A stretch of DNA of 64,000 nt, taken from NCBI RefSeq assembly GCF_000027005.1, contig NC_012965.1, positions 235,001 through 299,000 on the forward strand. The letters are read 5' to 3'. The first letter of the stretch is position 1; each line of letters starts with the position of its first letter. The notes under the pieces were generated by a model. The model saw only the letters and a program-made list of their open reading frames with translations. It ran no database searches and had not been told where the DNA came from. Source of the stretch: Komagataella phaffii GS115. Lineage: Eukaryota > Ascomycota > Pichiomycetes > Pichiales > Pichiaceae. Shown here one piece after another: positions 38,899-47,657 of the stretch. A program made the translations under genes and the position numbers.

Positions 38899-39721
38899 CC
38901 TATAAAGAGGCTAAATGATGGTCAATGCAAGGCAGGGCAGACGGCGAGATTGTATGTATATCCAATTTGGGCAAAATCGTCTTTTCTACTTTTGATGTCC
39001 AGCCAAAAGGGATTCACCGGAAGCGCGAAAGCGATTATCGCCGAAGATGATCAGCGCTTTGTGGCGCGTCTCCGTAGGCCACACCGCTAGCCATACTTGC
39101 TTATACGGCAAAAAGTTGGGGCGGAACAAAGTATTACGGCTTCACCAGCATAATTACTCCGAAGTAACGGTTAACTTTCTCTACATCGATAGAAACAATA
39201 AATGATCTGTCCGAAGCATTACGTCTGTCTCACACGTCACCAACAACAGCTCTACGGCTGCCACATAATGTGGAGATGGGGCGGAACAATACCTCGTTCA
39301 GCTGCAGAAACCAAAAAAGCAACGTGTTAAATCTTCGAAAGATGCAGTAACTCCGAAGAAAGCTTTGCAATTTCTTGTGAACACTCTATCACTCTATCTA
39401 GGTCTAGAACTTACCACTAGATCGCCGGTTTTCTGTGGAACATTAATAATATTAGTAGTCCTCCAACCAAACCTCGAATTTTTTTTACTGCGTAGTGCAT
39501 TTCTGGTGAAGCATGTACTACCAATAGAGGTATCCCTGTTATCCGTCAAAAAGGTTTTCTTACCGTATCCTAAATCTCTCGGAAAGAGCCTTCTCTTTTT
39601 TTGTGGATCTACGAAACATTAGGTCTCCTCAAACAGTGTTCGACCCGCTGACTCCCTGATAAGTTGAAATAGGTCGCCAAGGAGATTTCGTTCTTTTTTC
39701 AAGTGTGGCTATCTGTATCCA
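38899..39721. other. Divergent promoter between the pseudouridine gene and the bZIP gene
   Basis: 823 bases without a gene. It contains two perfect copies of the 13-mer TGGGGCGGAACAA, 160 bp apart (39117 and 39277), a palindromic TTACT-CCGA-AGTAA at 39154-39167, a second ACTCCGAAG at 39350, and several further CGG/CCG triplets. This pattern suits zinc-cluster factors. Confidence 0.6.
39117..39289 (+). repeat. Direct repeat of TGGGGCGGAACAA (two copies)
   Basis: Exact 13-base copies at 39117-39129 and 39277-39289 in the divergent promoter. A chance 13-base match within 800 bp is unlikely, so a shared binding site is the simplest reading. Confidence 0.8.
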
Positions 39722-40882
39722 ATGGCTCATAATAACCCACAGCTGGTACAGGAACAACCTTTCTCTCCCGTTTCACAGATTGACGTGAATCCTCGTCAAT
39801 CACAGGGACAGATACAACAGCAATCAAACACTCTGAGTTCCCCAATAAATCAGGGTGCAGAGAAGTCCAAAAAATCCTCTGGAGGCACTTTTCCCCATCT
39901 ATTCAACCAGCCCACATTTGATGTTCATACCATGCCTCCAACAAATCCCCCAATCTTTGAGCAATATTATCAACAGCCGTCCCCCTTTTCCCATCCAATC
40001 AAAACGCCAAATGTCATAGGTGTACATAACTCCCATCAATATCCATCGGCCGTTTCCCACGCAGGCCTTGGATTTCTGGATGACCAGCAGTTTTTATCCA
40101 TGAATCCTTCCTACTACAATACGGTCAACGATGACTCAAGTTTATATGCGAACGTAGTTCCTGATGTTCTAAATTTCAACTCAACTTTTGACAACGATGG
40201 TATCGTACCTTCAAACCCTCAGTTTCCTACTCTGAAAAGAAGGATATCAATATCCAATGGTCAAATAGGTCAGCTTATACAAGCCACCCATATGTATCAA
40301 CAGCAACAGCAAAAAGGGGCAAACTTCGATCAGCAGGAGCTTGTGAAGACGTCTGAACACCAGGCCAGGAAAACACCCACTCACAATATTAAACTGGAAG
40401 ATAATTCAGAGTTCGTTTCTAGTCTGGACTCTGAAGGTTCTGACACCAAGTCATCCACTATAGTTCTGGATGACGATGGGCTTCCCAAGCACCAGCTGTT
40501 GTATAACAACGAAGTCATTTTTAACCCAAATGATACCCTGATTCCTGGGACGAGTGCTTGGAAAAGACAGAAGTTGCTGGAAAGAAACAGGATAGCTGCC
40601 TCTAAATGTAGACATAAGAAAAAAGTTATTCAAGAAAAGCTGCAGAAGGACGTTGATCTATTTTCTCAGGAGAATAGGTTCCTTTCCAAAAGAATTCAGC
40701 TTTTAGAGAAATCTTTGGAACAAATCCAAGCTTTGGTGGATGGTCACATCTCCAATTGCTCCAATGAAGATGATCTGAGCCAAATACGAGAAGCAATAAG
40801 GAACCTTCGTGTTGACGAGGGTGCTCTGAAGAAAAACTTCAGGGATTCTATTAAACTAACTCAAGATGAAGATTCAGAATAA
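39722..40882 (+). CDS. ATF/CREB-type bZIP transcription factor, Cst6/Aca1-like
   Basis: 386 residues. The N-terminal 270 are Gln/Asn/Pro-rich with no fold evident. The basic region KRQKLLERNRIAASKCRHKKK (about 281-302) has the ATF/CREB NxxAAxxCR core, and a leucine zipper follows (LQKDVDLFSQENRFLSKRIQLLEKSLEQIQALVDGHISNC). The QLQKD-like run and the post-zipper HxxNC resemble S. cerevisiae Cst6 and Aca1 and Candida Rca1. Those factors control non-fermentable carbon use and the CO2-responsive carbonic anhydrase gene. S. pombe Atf1-type factors are an alternative. Such proteins bind TGACGTCA or TGACGTAA; one TGACGTAA lies before the MFS gene at 15474. The start is the first ATG. Confidence 0.75.
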   Translation: MAHNNPQLVQEQPFSPVSQIDVNPRQSQGQIQQQSNTLSSPINQGAEKSKKSSGGTFPHLFNQPTFDVHTMPPTNPPIFEQYYQQPSPFSHPIKTPNVIGVHNSHQYPSAVSHAGLGFLDDQQFLSMNPSYYNTVNDDSSLYANVVPDVLNFNSTFDNDGIVPSNPQFPTLKRRISISNGQIGQLIQATHMYQQQQQKGANFDQQELVKTSEHQARKTPTHNIKLEDNSEFVSSLDSEGSDTKSSTIVLDDDGLPKHQLLYNNEVIFNPNDTLIPGTSAWKRQKLLERNRIAASKCRHKKKVIQEKLQKDVDLFSQENRFLSKRIQLLEKSLEQIQALVDGHISNCSNEDDLSQIREAIRNLRVDEGALKKNFRDSIKLTQDEDSE

Positions 40883-40890
40883 GGGTGAAT

Positions 40891-42186
40891 CTATTTATTT
40901 TCAATTCCAATGGATGTAATTATTTTTTTAGTCAATGCAATAACCATAAACTTTTCTCTGGACAATTGTCTAGTGTATTTCAAGAAAAGGTCTGTATCGA
41001 TGGAGCCAGAGTCATGAGATTTGGTGATAATGTCTATCGTATCATTAATGCTTGCCTCTTCCGTTCTGAGATCGTACAATTGGTTGAAGACAACCGTCTC
41101 AGCAACAAGAATTTCGTCTATTTTGTCAACACTTTTATCATTGGAAAGATTTTTGATCATATAGGAGGCTTCGGAAATTTTCGATTCTAAGATTTGCTTA
41201 TTCTTTTTTATCTGTGTTTGATAGTACTTGACTAGTTGGTCGTCTTTTGAGGCCAAATCTTTCAATGCTAGCAACTCTTTTTCAATTCTTTGCAATTGAG
41301 GAAGTATATCTTCGTTGTATAGCAATTTGAGATCTTGTTCCAGCAACACTGAAAGAGATTTATGCAGCGAAGTTAAGAGAGAATGCTGCTCATCTCCCTT
41401 ATGTGATTGATCAAAGTTCGAGGAAAGCATATCTTTGTAGACATAAGGAACCGTAGCTCCAGGCTGGGGACTTGAGAGGCTCTGTTGGGATGGAGTTGAA
41501 TGTGAAGAAGTATTGAAGTTGAGAGGTCTACTTGAGTCCGGTGGAGGTGATTGGTATTCCTTGGGCTTTGTAGGCAAAGGAGGTGGTTGACTTGAAGCAA
41601 GAACCTCCGATCTAGGGCTGTTCATCGGATTTACTTCATTTGTTGGTAGTCTAGGACTTTGCCTCGGATTATCATATCCTGGAATTGGTGGAGGGGCATG
41701 TCGTTTGAACAATGGAAACTCTCTTCCAAAGGCATCACCTATTACCTCGACAAGCTTCAGCAAACGGTTTTCTTGTACCTTTTTGGGATCATTGTACTTA
41801 TCTGCTCCGTACACCGAATGCCATTGGGAGATAAACGGATGGTAGACCTTCCCATTTGCATCAACGTAGTTGTTGGGGTTGAGGACATGCGTCTCATTTG
41901 ATGGAGTGACATAAATGGTGGGATGGGAGTTTGGATAATCCAATGGTATCCATATCGTTATAGGTATCTCATATGTCACATTATGATGTTTGCAAGGGAT
42001 AGAGCCGTATAAACTAAGCAGTAACTGGTCTTGTCCTTTGTTATCGGCAAATACCCTCGTTCTTGGTTTCAATGAAGAGTACTTCATTAGAATCAATGAA
42101 ACATCCTGATAGCATAGCACAGGATTATGATACTGTGGTTTCAACACCTGAAACAACCATCTGAGGAGAGACTCTGGCAATCCCAT
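40891..42186 (-). CDS. STP22: ESCRT-I subunit Vps23/Stp22 (TSG101 homologue)
   Basis: 431 residues from the ATG at 42186 (MGLPESLLRWLFQVLK); S. cerevisiae Stp22 has 385. Residues 1-150 are the UEV domain (LKPRTRVFADNKGQDQLLLSLYGSIPC, YEIPITIWIPLDYPNSHPTIYVTP) with no catalytic Cys, as expected. A proline-rich linker (about 165-250) follows. A coiled coil lies at about 260-360, and a C-terminal steadiness box (about 370-430) ends in SREKFMVIALTKKII. Vps23 recognises ubiquitinated cargo on endosomes for sorting into multivesicular bodies. The gene is divergent from VMA9 and converges on the bZIP gene, with 8 bp between stops. Confidence 0.93.
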   Translation of the reverse strand: MGLPESLLRWLFQVLKPQYHNPVLCYQDVSLILMKYSSLKPRTRVFADNKGQDQLLLSLYGSIPCKHHNVTYEIPITIWIPLDYPNSHPTIYVTPSNETHVLNPNNYVDANGKVYHPFISQWHSVYGADKYNDPKKVQENRLLKLVEVIGDAFGREFPLFKRHAPPPIPGYDNPRQSPRLPTNEVNPMNSPRSEVLASSQPPPLPTKPKEYQSPPPDSSRPLNFNTSSHSTPSQQSLSSPQPGATVPYVYKDMLSSNFDQSHKGDEQHSLLTSLHKSLSVLLEQDLKLLYNEDILPQLQRIEKELLALKDLASKDDQLVKYYQTQIKKNKQILESKISEASYMIKNLSNDKSVDKIDEILVAETVVFNQLYDLRTEEASINDTIDIITKSHDSGSIDTDLFLKYTRQLSREKFMVIALTKKIITSIGIENK

Positions 42187-42351
42187 GGACAATGGTTAAA
42201 GGTGATACGCTGAACTGATCCATCGATAGAGGTTGATAGACGAAATATGTGTGGTGCACGTATTGCTCCTCCCACCTGGCTGCTCGATTGACTGAGAATC
42301 CCAACCTTGCAAAGTCAATCATCCAAGGGAACAGAGAGAACATACGCAAAA

Positions 42352-42694
42352 ATGAGTGGGTACGTGACACAAAAAGGTTTTCTTGAACTCCCATCTTGAA
42401 TACTAACTGTTTCATAGATGGACTGTGATAATAACACTGCTTGTGGTAATTGCCATTGGAACAGGGTTCTGGTTTGTTGCCCCCAAGCAAGACCAAACGT
42501 AAGTACAGTTTACACCAGAGAAGGGAACAGAAGAAATAGGAACATTGCCTTACTAACATCTAAGCGTTTGGAGAAGTACAGTGCTGTTAACTTTAGCTAT
42601 GTGTTGGTTAATGTGGGCGTTCACTTATCTCGCACAATTGCATCCATTGGTAGCCCCAAGGAGATCCGATCTTAGACCAGAATACGCCGAGTAA
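42352..42694 (+). CDS. VMA9: V-ATPase Vo subunit e, Vma9 (three exons)
   Basis: Exons 42352-42359, 42418-42498 and 42565-42694 give 72 residues (S. cerevisiae 73). The spliced product begins MSGWTVIITLLVVIAIGTGF, continues WFVAPKQDQTVWRSTVLL and ends LHPLVAPRRSDLRPEYAE. It has two membrane helices separated by the APK...WRST loop and the strongly conserved QLHPLVAPRRSDLRPE tail. Subunit e is needed for assembly of the proton-pumping Vo sector. Both introns use TACTAAC branch sites. The exons are 8, 81 and 130 nt, so no single frame shows the gene. It sits 165 bp from the STP22 start, head to head. Confidence 0.95.
42360..42417 (+). other. VMA9 intron 1
   Basis: 58 nt, donor GTACGT, branch TACTAAC at 42400-42406, acceptor TTTCATAG. 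It splits the third codon after only 8 coding bases, as in some other yeasts' VMA9. Confidence 0.92.
42499..42564 (+). other. VMA9 intron 2
   Basis: 66 nt, donor GTAAGT, branch TACTAAC at 42551-42557, acceptor TAAG. Splicing joins ...KQDQ-T to VWRST, restoring the conserved loop. Confidence 0.92.
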
Positions 42695-43150
42695 AATGTG
42701 CAAATATAAGAGAAACGGGGTAAAGAAGGGGGAAAAAACATATCTACAAATAAACTCATTATTTTCTACAAATTGTAGCTCCATACAATCAGCCAAGAGG
42801 AACAGTCCAACTGAATTGATTGCCTGGTTCACGATCCAGCGATATGAAAGTGCATCGAGGTAAAAAGATGACTTTCAACCACTGGCTTAATCTTCTCCAT
42901 CTCAGGACTCATAATCCCACCGAAACATAAGAGACCAGAGGCTTAAATGGAGTGTCCCTGGTTTCAAAACATAATCAACAAACTCTGTCTCTTATGTTTC
43001 AAATGAACTAGGTTAGGTTGAAAAAAGGATGAGAGAAAAAAATCTATCTTGATAAATATCCACCTGTGTTACCCTGCCTCGAACTATACTCTGAGGGTTT
43101 ACTTCATCTTATTTCATTACTGTAAACAAGTTCAATCACTATAATATTCG
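42695..43150. other. Intergenic region with a near-perfect inverted repeat
   Basis: 456 bases upstream of the LDB16-like gene. The main feature is the inverted repeat at 42922-43000. The rest is A/T-rich, with an A-tract near 43021. No gene is seen. Confidence 0.55.
42922..43000. repeat. Inverted repeat, 18-19 bp arms with 42-nt loop
   Basis: Left arm 42922-42940 (GAAACATAAGAGACCAGAG) and right arm 42983-43000 are reverse complements except for one extra base. The arms would form an 18-bp stem with a single bulge if transcribed, 151 bp before the start at 43151. Confidence 0.8.
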
Positions 43151-44248
43151 ATGGCTCTAGATCTGGGGTCGATCTTGTGGTATTTGCCTCTCAAAGTCTA
43201 TGGCACGGCCCAAGTGATGGTAGCCATTTTAAGTTTCCTGATCTGGCAACCAATAATGAGCGTTATCGACGTGCTCTTCTATGGTTTGATCAGGCTTCCC
43301 ATGTCAATACTATTGTTTAAGCTTCTACTGATTGAGGATGAAAAACTCCAAGTACATGCTGGCCGTGTTTGGGAATTCTCCAAGATAATGTATCAATTCC
43401 TCAGCGCTGCCTTTATCGTTGGCACTTGCGTTGGAGTCTGGCTAGGGCTCAGTCTCATATTGGTTAGCTACCTGCTACTTTGGGAAAAACCAATCTTCAC
43501 CCCTTTCAAAATTTCCAATGTCCTCAAGTCAATTGCTGAGTACTTGGGATTCGCAGATTTATGGTCCAAGATTGTCAGTTCTTTCGGAGAACCAAATGCT
43601 GAAGGCCGAGAACATAAGACCAAACGATATGTCCTAAGTTTGACCAGTGAACAATTGAAGGCAATGTTGGTTGGAGATAGGAAGAATGTAAACCCAGCTC
43701 TAAGCGAAGGTTCTACGTTGGTTGAAAGAACACAAAGTTCAAGAAACAAGATTGCACGTTCTGTTTCCAACAACTTTAGCAAGTTCAACAATTCCCCAAG
43801 AAGATTTTCTCCTTTATCACCGAAATCCAATATTGAAGTTGTCAACCAGAACTTCCAAAGACCGAGTAGTTCTGGAACTACACGGACCTCTACAAGCACG
43901 ATGGATTCAGCAGCTTCTACTCTAACTGAGACTTCACTACCCAAGGGCAATTCACCAGTGAGCCATCCAGTACCCCCAGAGTTAACAGTTAATCCATTAG
44001 CAATTCCTACACAGCCGTTTTGGAGGTCACCGTCAACATCAGACGTGCAGCAGTTGACAGAAACCCCGAGATCATCACGAAGCCCCAGAGACTCAGTAAC
44101 CTCAATAGTGGACCCGCAATATGACGACGATAGGTATTTCACTCCAATTGTCTCACCGCAGGCCCCAAGATCGTCTTTTTCGGCATCGAATAACCCCGAG
44201 AGCTCTCGAAGTATATCCGATTATGTCATTCCAGAAGAGGAAGAATGA
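43151..44248 (+). CDS. Membrane protein with N-terminal hydrophobic region, possibly Ldb16-like
   Basis: 365 residues. The N-terminal 130 are strongly hydrophobic, with segments at about 10-50 (including an FLIWQP turn and an FYGLIRLPMSILLFKLLL stretch) and about 85-118 (FLSAAFIVGTCVGVWLGLSLILVSYLLLW). The rest is a Ser/Thr/Pro-rich, probably cytosolic tail with no fold evident. The RLPMSI stretch followed by a glycine-rich hydrophobic hairpin recalls Ldb16, the seipin partner at ER-lipid droplet contacts. That is a weak, memory-based match; an unrelated fungal membrane protein is possible. The stop overlaps the next open frame by four bases. Confidence 0.6.
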   Translation: MALDLGSILWYLPLKVYGTAQVMVAILSFLIWQPIMSVIDVLFYGLIRLPMSILLFKLLLIEDEKLQVHAGRVWEFSKIMYQFLSAAFIVGTCVGVWLGLSLILVSYLLLWEKPIFTPFKISNVLKSIAEYLGFADLWSKIVSSFGEPNAEGREHKTKRYVLSLTSEQLKAMLVGDRKNVNPALSEGSTLVERTQSSRNKIARSVSNNFSKFNNSPRRFSPLSPKSNIEVVNQNFQRPSSSGTTRTSTSTMDSAASTLTETSLPKGNSPVSHPVPPELTVNPLAIPTQPFWRSPSTSDVQQLTETPRSSRSPRDSVTSIVDPQYDDDRYFTPIVSPQAPRSSFSASNNPESSRSISDYVIPEEEE

Positions 44249-45375
44249 AGTACTTGTTGAAATATTTCGATTCGCTAACGACCCTGAGGCGTAGAAGTCC
44301 CACACGAAACAAAAGACTCCGTTTACTGATCACATTTATTTGGCCTACAATGTTCAATTCTCTGTATCACGCAGGTAATGGAAGAATGAATAACAACGCT
44401 TTTGTATCGGACATGGAGCTTCAGTTTCCCATTATCAACGAACAGATCAACTCGCCTCTGATCTTCCACACTAGTAGCGGATCTACTGAATCAGATACGA
44501 AAGTAGGAGGAGATCAGGAATACATTTTTGGACCTAGTCCACAACCAAGTGCCAGCAGGTCTGGCATTTCCAGTGGTTCAGAAGTAATGGCATCGACCCG
44601 ACTTAAATCCCATCCAAAGTCCAAAGTTAGGGAAAAAATTGAACCGAATCCTGAGTGGTCTGAGGAGTCTAAATCAAATATTCCATTGATTCAACGTAGA
44701 CTTCAGTTGTTTTTGGCAATGAATTACCAGGAAGACCCAGATACTGGTGACTTGATATGTAAATACAACGAAGATGTCAGTGATGCACCGCCAGATCTTG
44801 GAAAATCTCTACAAACAATAGAAAAACTGAAGAAAGCTTCTACTGACAAAGCTGGGGGGAATAAACGATTGCCAGACGATAACAGCCTTGAGCTTATTCG
44901 CTCCAGTCGAATTGAAATCTTGAAGTTTCTAATCAATGATATTTTACGGGGATCGGGTTTGATTCCAAGAGGAGAGAACTGGTACGCTCTGACCCAATAT
45001 GTCTCACTTGCCTCTACAACGCCGTCATTATCGGACTTTTCACCCGTCACTTCTTCTGCTTCATCTGTGTCGTCCACATTTTCCCACGCGATGTCAACTC
45101 CATCCCCTCAAAGATTGTCAGTGGACATCTTACTAAATCTCAGCGATGCTGAAAACATCTCGGATCAAACGAACGTCTATCAGGCCAAAATATCGCTACA
45201 TTTTATGAGTACAGCATGTCATCCTACTACGATGATGAACTTCAAAGACACTTTTTTCCCCACCATTACGCACAATTTTAGGTATTTGACTCCAAATTCA
45301 AATCCTGGAGGGTTAAAATATGTCAAGCTGCCTACTGATATGGTACTGCTTACCACAGAAGTTGTTGTTGTATAA
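44245..45375 (+). CDS. Hypothetical protein
   Basis: Open for 376 codons from an ATG that overlaps the preceding stop (ATGA). Because that start lies inside the previous gene, the used start may be the later ATG at 44350 (341 residues) or 44386 (329 residues). The first 35 residues are Arg-rich. I do not recognise the family. Folded-looking parts are IPLIQRRLQLFLAMNYQEDPDTGDL, the helix SSRIEILKFLINDILRG with RGENWYALTQY after it, and a beta-rich end. Ser/Thr/Pro-rich linkers separate them. There is no signal peptide or clear membrane helix. Fusion to the preceding membrane protein through an unseen intron cannot be excluded, but no good donor/branch pair is visible. Confidence 0.5.
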   Translation: MKYLLKYFDSLTTLRRRSPTRNKRLRLLITFIWPTMFNSLYHAGNGRMNNNAFVSDMELQFPIINEQINSPLIFHTSSGSTESDTKVGGDQEYIFGPSPQPSASRSGISSGSEVMASTRLKSHPKSKVREKIEPNPEWSEESKSNIPLIQRRLQLFLAMNYQEDPDTGDLICKYNEDVSDAPPDLGKSLQTIEKLKKASTDKAGGNKRLPDDNSLELIRSSRIEILKFLINDILRGSGLIPRGENWYALTQYVSLASTTPSLSDFSPVTSSASSVSSTFSHAMSTPSPQRLSVDILLNLSDAENISDQTNVYQAKISLHFMSTACHPTTMMNFKDTFFPTITHNFRYLTPNSNPGGLKYVKLPTDMVLLTTEVVVV

Positions 45376-45749
45376 CTTAGGAGGACTCAACAAATTGTCA
45401 ATGAATAATTAAGAAATACCCAAAATAGGTTTTATCGTAGATAAGGATGGAAAGGCTCTGCAAAAAATGAGAAAAAAAAAGACAATGCACCCTTGAAGTA
45501 ACTCATGTTCTTTCATAATAAGACTTTGAAATTTCTCATCAGGGTTCTCACTAGCAGCCCTGCCCCCATTCCTCCGATTTTACCAATCGTGCTGTAATCC
45601 GCCCTGCCTGTCATCGCCCATTCCTTTCACAACAGTCGTGTGCTCGACCAAAGCTTTGAACTACGGAGATATCGCCTTCAGGTCAAAGGTACTTATATCA
45701 CCCATATTCCAACACTCAAAGCTGCTACCAGTTTTACCTGACCCACGAT
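45376..45749. other. HMX1 upstream region
   Basis: 374 bases. It holds TGCACCC at 45486-45492, identical to the Aft1/2 iron-regulon core that controls HMX1 in S. cerevisiae, and a GATAAG at 45440, the type bound by fungal iron repressors. No gene is seen. Confidence 0.5.
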
Positions 45750-46607
45750 ATGAGCACCAAAATACCCCAACAAGAGATAATTCCTCTGCGTACGGACCTT
45801 GCTGCGCTCGGTAATCGTATAAATGCTGAAACCAGGAATGCCCACAATAAGATTGATAAGATGATGACGCTAAAGTTTGCACTGGCTTTGAGAGATCCTA
45901 AGATCTACCGTCAGGGTATACAGATGTACTATCATATTTTTTCAGCTATTGAAGAGTCTCTTGACCGTGAGTTGTCCAAGGAGACGCCCTGGACCTCAAT
46001 TTTGAAACAGGTTTACAAGCCTACCATTCGTCGATCTGAACGTCTTTACAAAGATTTGTTGTTTTACTACGACAACGATCCAAAAAAGTTTGCTGAGCCT
46101 ATCATGCCGGAGCAAATTCGTTTCATTCGTCACATCAAGGAGTCGACTGCAGAGAAGCCATACCTTTTGCTGGCTTATATGCATGTCATGTACCTGGCTC
46201 TTTTCGCTGGTGGCCGTATCTTTAGATCCAAGTTGGCTAAAGCTGTTGGACTGTTCCCTCAGGTCGTTGGAAAAACCACCGAAGAGATCTCTCTCGAGGC
46301 CACTAACTTTTTCCGTTTCGAATGTGAGGATGAAGATGCCTTCCGTATCGTTTACAAACGTGACTACGAACTTGCCACGCGTAATAACTTGACTGAGACA
46401 GAAAAGCAGGAGATAATCAAGGAAAGTCAACTCGTTTTCGAAGAAAATGCAACATGTGTCAAAGAGATTGAATCTCACAACTTGAGAAGACTGCAAGAAA
46501 AGGTCCTCTACAAAGTAGCCACCAAGGGTTACTACGTGGTTCTCGCAGTACTTATTATGTTGGCTGTGTTCCTTTTAAAGACAATCGCATCAAGACTACT
46601 TTTGTAA
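45750..46607 (+). CDS. HMX1: Heme oxygenase, ER-anchored
   Basis: 285 residues (S. cerevisiae Hmx1 317). The heme-oxygenase helical fold is visible: INAETRNAHNKIDKMM with the proximal heme His at about residue 32, YRQGIQMYYHIFSAIEESL, and the distal-helix region AYMHVMYLALFAGGRIFRSKL with its Gly-rich kink. A C-terminal membrane anchor (about 263-283, VVLAVLIMLAVFLLKTIA) places it on the ER with the active site in the cytosol. It breaks heme to biliverdin, CO and Fe2+, recycling iron under iron shortage. An Aft1-like site lies 258 bp upstream. Confidence 0.93.
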   Translation: MSTKIPQQEIIPLRTDLAALGNRINAETRNAHNKIDKMMTLKFALALRDPKIYRQGIQMYYHIFSAIEESLDRELSKETPWTSILKQVYKPTIRRSERLYKDLLFYYDNDPKKFAEPIMPEQIRFIRHIKESTAEKPYLLLAYMHVMYLALFAGGRIFRSKLAKAVGLFPQVVGKTTEEISLEATNFFRFECEDEDAFRIVYKRDYELATRNNLTETEKQEIIKESQLVFEENATCVKEIESHNLRRLQEKVLYKVATKGYYVVLAVLIMLAVFLLKTIASRLLL

Positions 46608-46878
46608 GACATTGATGCTGATTTATTTATTTCCTATGTATATTAGTATTCAATCATATTGCATCATCGCTTGATTAACTTGACTGTGTGGGTAGATAGG
46701 GTACAAATATTTCAGATTAGAAGGAAGGCTTTGAAAAGTCGTTCTTGTTATTCCCAATTTGGAAATTTAATGGTGTATGTTTATTCTTTACCTAAACAGG
46801 CAGTTTCTTTATTTCATATTCTAGTCCTATATAACAGAGGGTCCTTGGTGAACGTTCCAGTTCAGCAAGCAGTTAGAA

Positions 46879-47568
46879 ATGTCCTTATCATTAATTAGTA
46901 CAGTAGCATTGCTAGCTCCAGCATTTTACTTTGACCCAGTTTTGGCCCTTGATTTGGGAAGCTTGGATCAATGGCAAGATACCGATTCCTCCAGAAACTC
47001 TAATGCGAGTAACGACGAAAGCGGAAACTCAGACAGCAATTCAGACGCTTCCTCAGAGAGTTCTCTAGAAAATTCTAATCAGGAATCCAACCAGAACTCT
47101 GAAGAAGGATCTACTCAAGACTCTAACCAAAATTCCAACCAAAATTCTGCTCAAACTCAACAGCAAACTGCAGCTACTACTCAAGCCCAGAGAGCTTCTG
47201 AAAGTGAGCAGACTCAATCATTGGCCGCAACTACTGCCGCATCATTAGAGACCAATACACAGCAAACCCCAGAGACAACCCCGACCACAACTGTCTGGTG
47301 GAGTCAGTCCGTCACACAATGGTGGACACCTTCAGTAACGAAATGGTGGACTCCAGAATCAGAGCTAACAGCTTCTTCTACTGATAACTCAAATTCTCTT
47401 TCAAGCACTTTGTCTACAGTTGTTTCATCATCTAGCACTTTAAAAAATACCACTTCCAAAAACTCCACAAACAGTGGACTAAGAAGCCATCAACCAAATT
47501 CCAACTGGAAAAGTGGAATGTTAGTGGGCGGCATATTAATGGCATCAGTGGTCTTGAGCGGTCTATAG
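46879..47568 (+). CDS. Ser/Thr/Asn/Gln-rich GPI-type cell-wall protein with Trp-Trp repeats
   Basis: 229 residues. A signal peptide spans about 1-23 (LISTVALLAPAFYFDPVLA). Residues 35-110 are Ser/Asn/Gln/Glu-rich with SNQN-like repeats. Residues 139-162 are three tandem octads (VWWSQSVT, QWWTPSVT, KWWTPESE). A Ser/Thr-rich stalk follows. The C-terminus ends in a hydrophobic run (MLVGGILMASVVLSGL) preceded by small residues, as in GPI-anchored proteins. There is no catalytic motif. It is likely a heavily O-mannosylated wall protein; fungal proteins of this kind often vary quickly. I know no specific orthologue. Confidence 0.75.
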   Translation: MSLSLISTVALLAPAFYFDPVLALDLGSLDQWQDTDSSRNSNASNDESGNSDSNSDASSESSLENSNQESNQNSEEGSTQDSNQNSNQNSAQTQQQTAATTQAQRASESEQTQSLAATTAASLETNTQQTPETTPTTTVWWSQSVTQWWTPSVTKWWTPESELTASSTDNSNSLSSTLSTVVSSSSTLKNTTSKNSTNSGLRSHQPNSNWKSGMLVGGILMASVVLSGL

Positions 47569-47657
47569 AAACAACATTTCATACTACAAATCTTAAGTTA
47601 ACAGCATGCAGAACTAATATACATTTGTCTAGGATATATAACTAGACATTCAACATT

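Noticed and set aside
42125..42559. Minus-strand frame across the STP22 start and VMA9
   Set aside because: It is antisense to VMA9 exons and out of frame with the STP22 UEV domain; no family resemblance.
43468..44142. 224-codon minus-strand frame inside the LDB16-like gene
   Set aside because: It is the mirror of the Ser/Pro-rich tail, whose codon bias leaves the antisense frame open.
46659..46898. 79-codon frame before the GPI-type protein
   Set aside because: It overlaps the signal-peptide region of the next gene in another frame and sits in A/T-rich promoter sequence.
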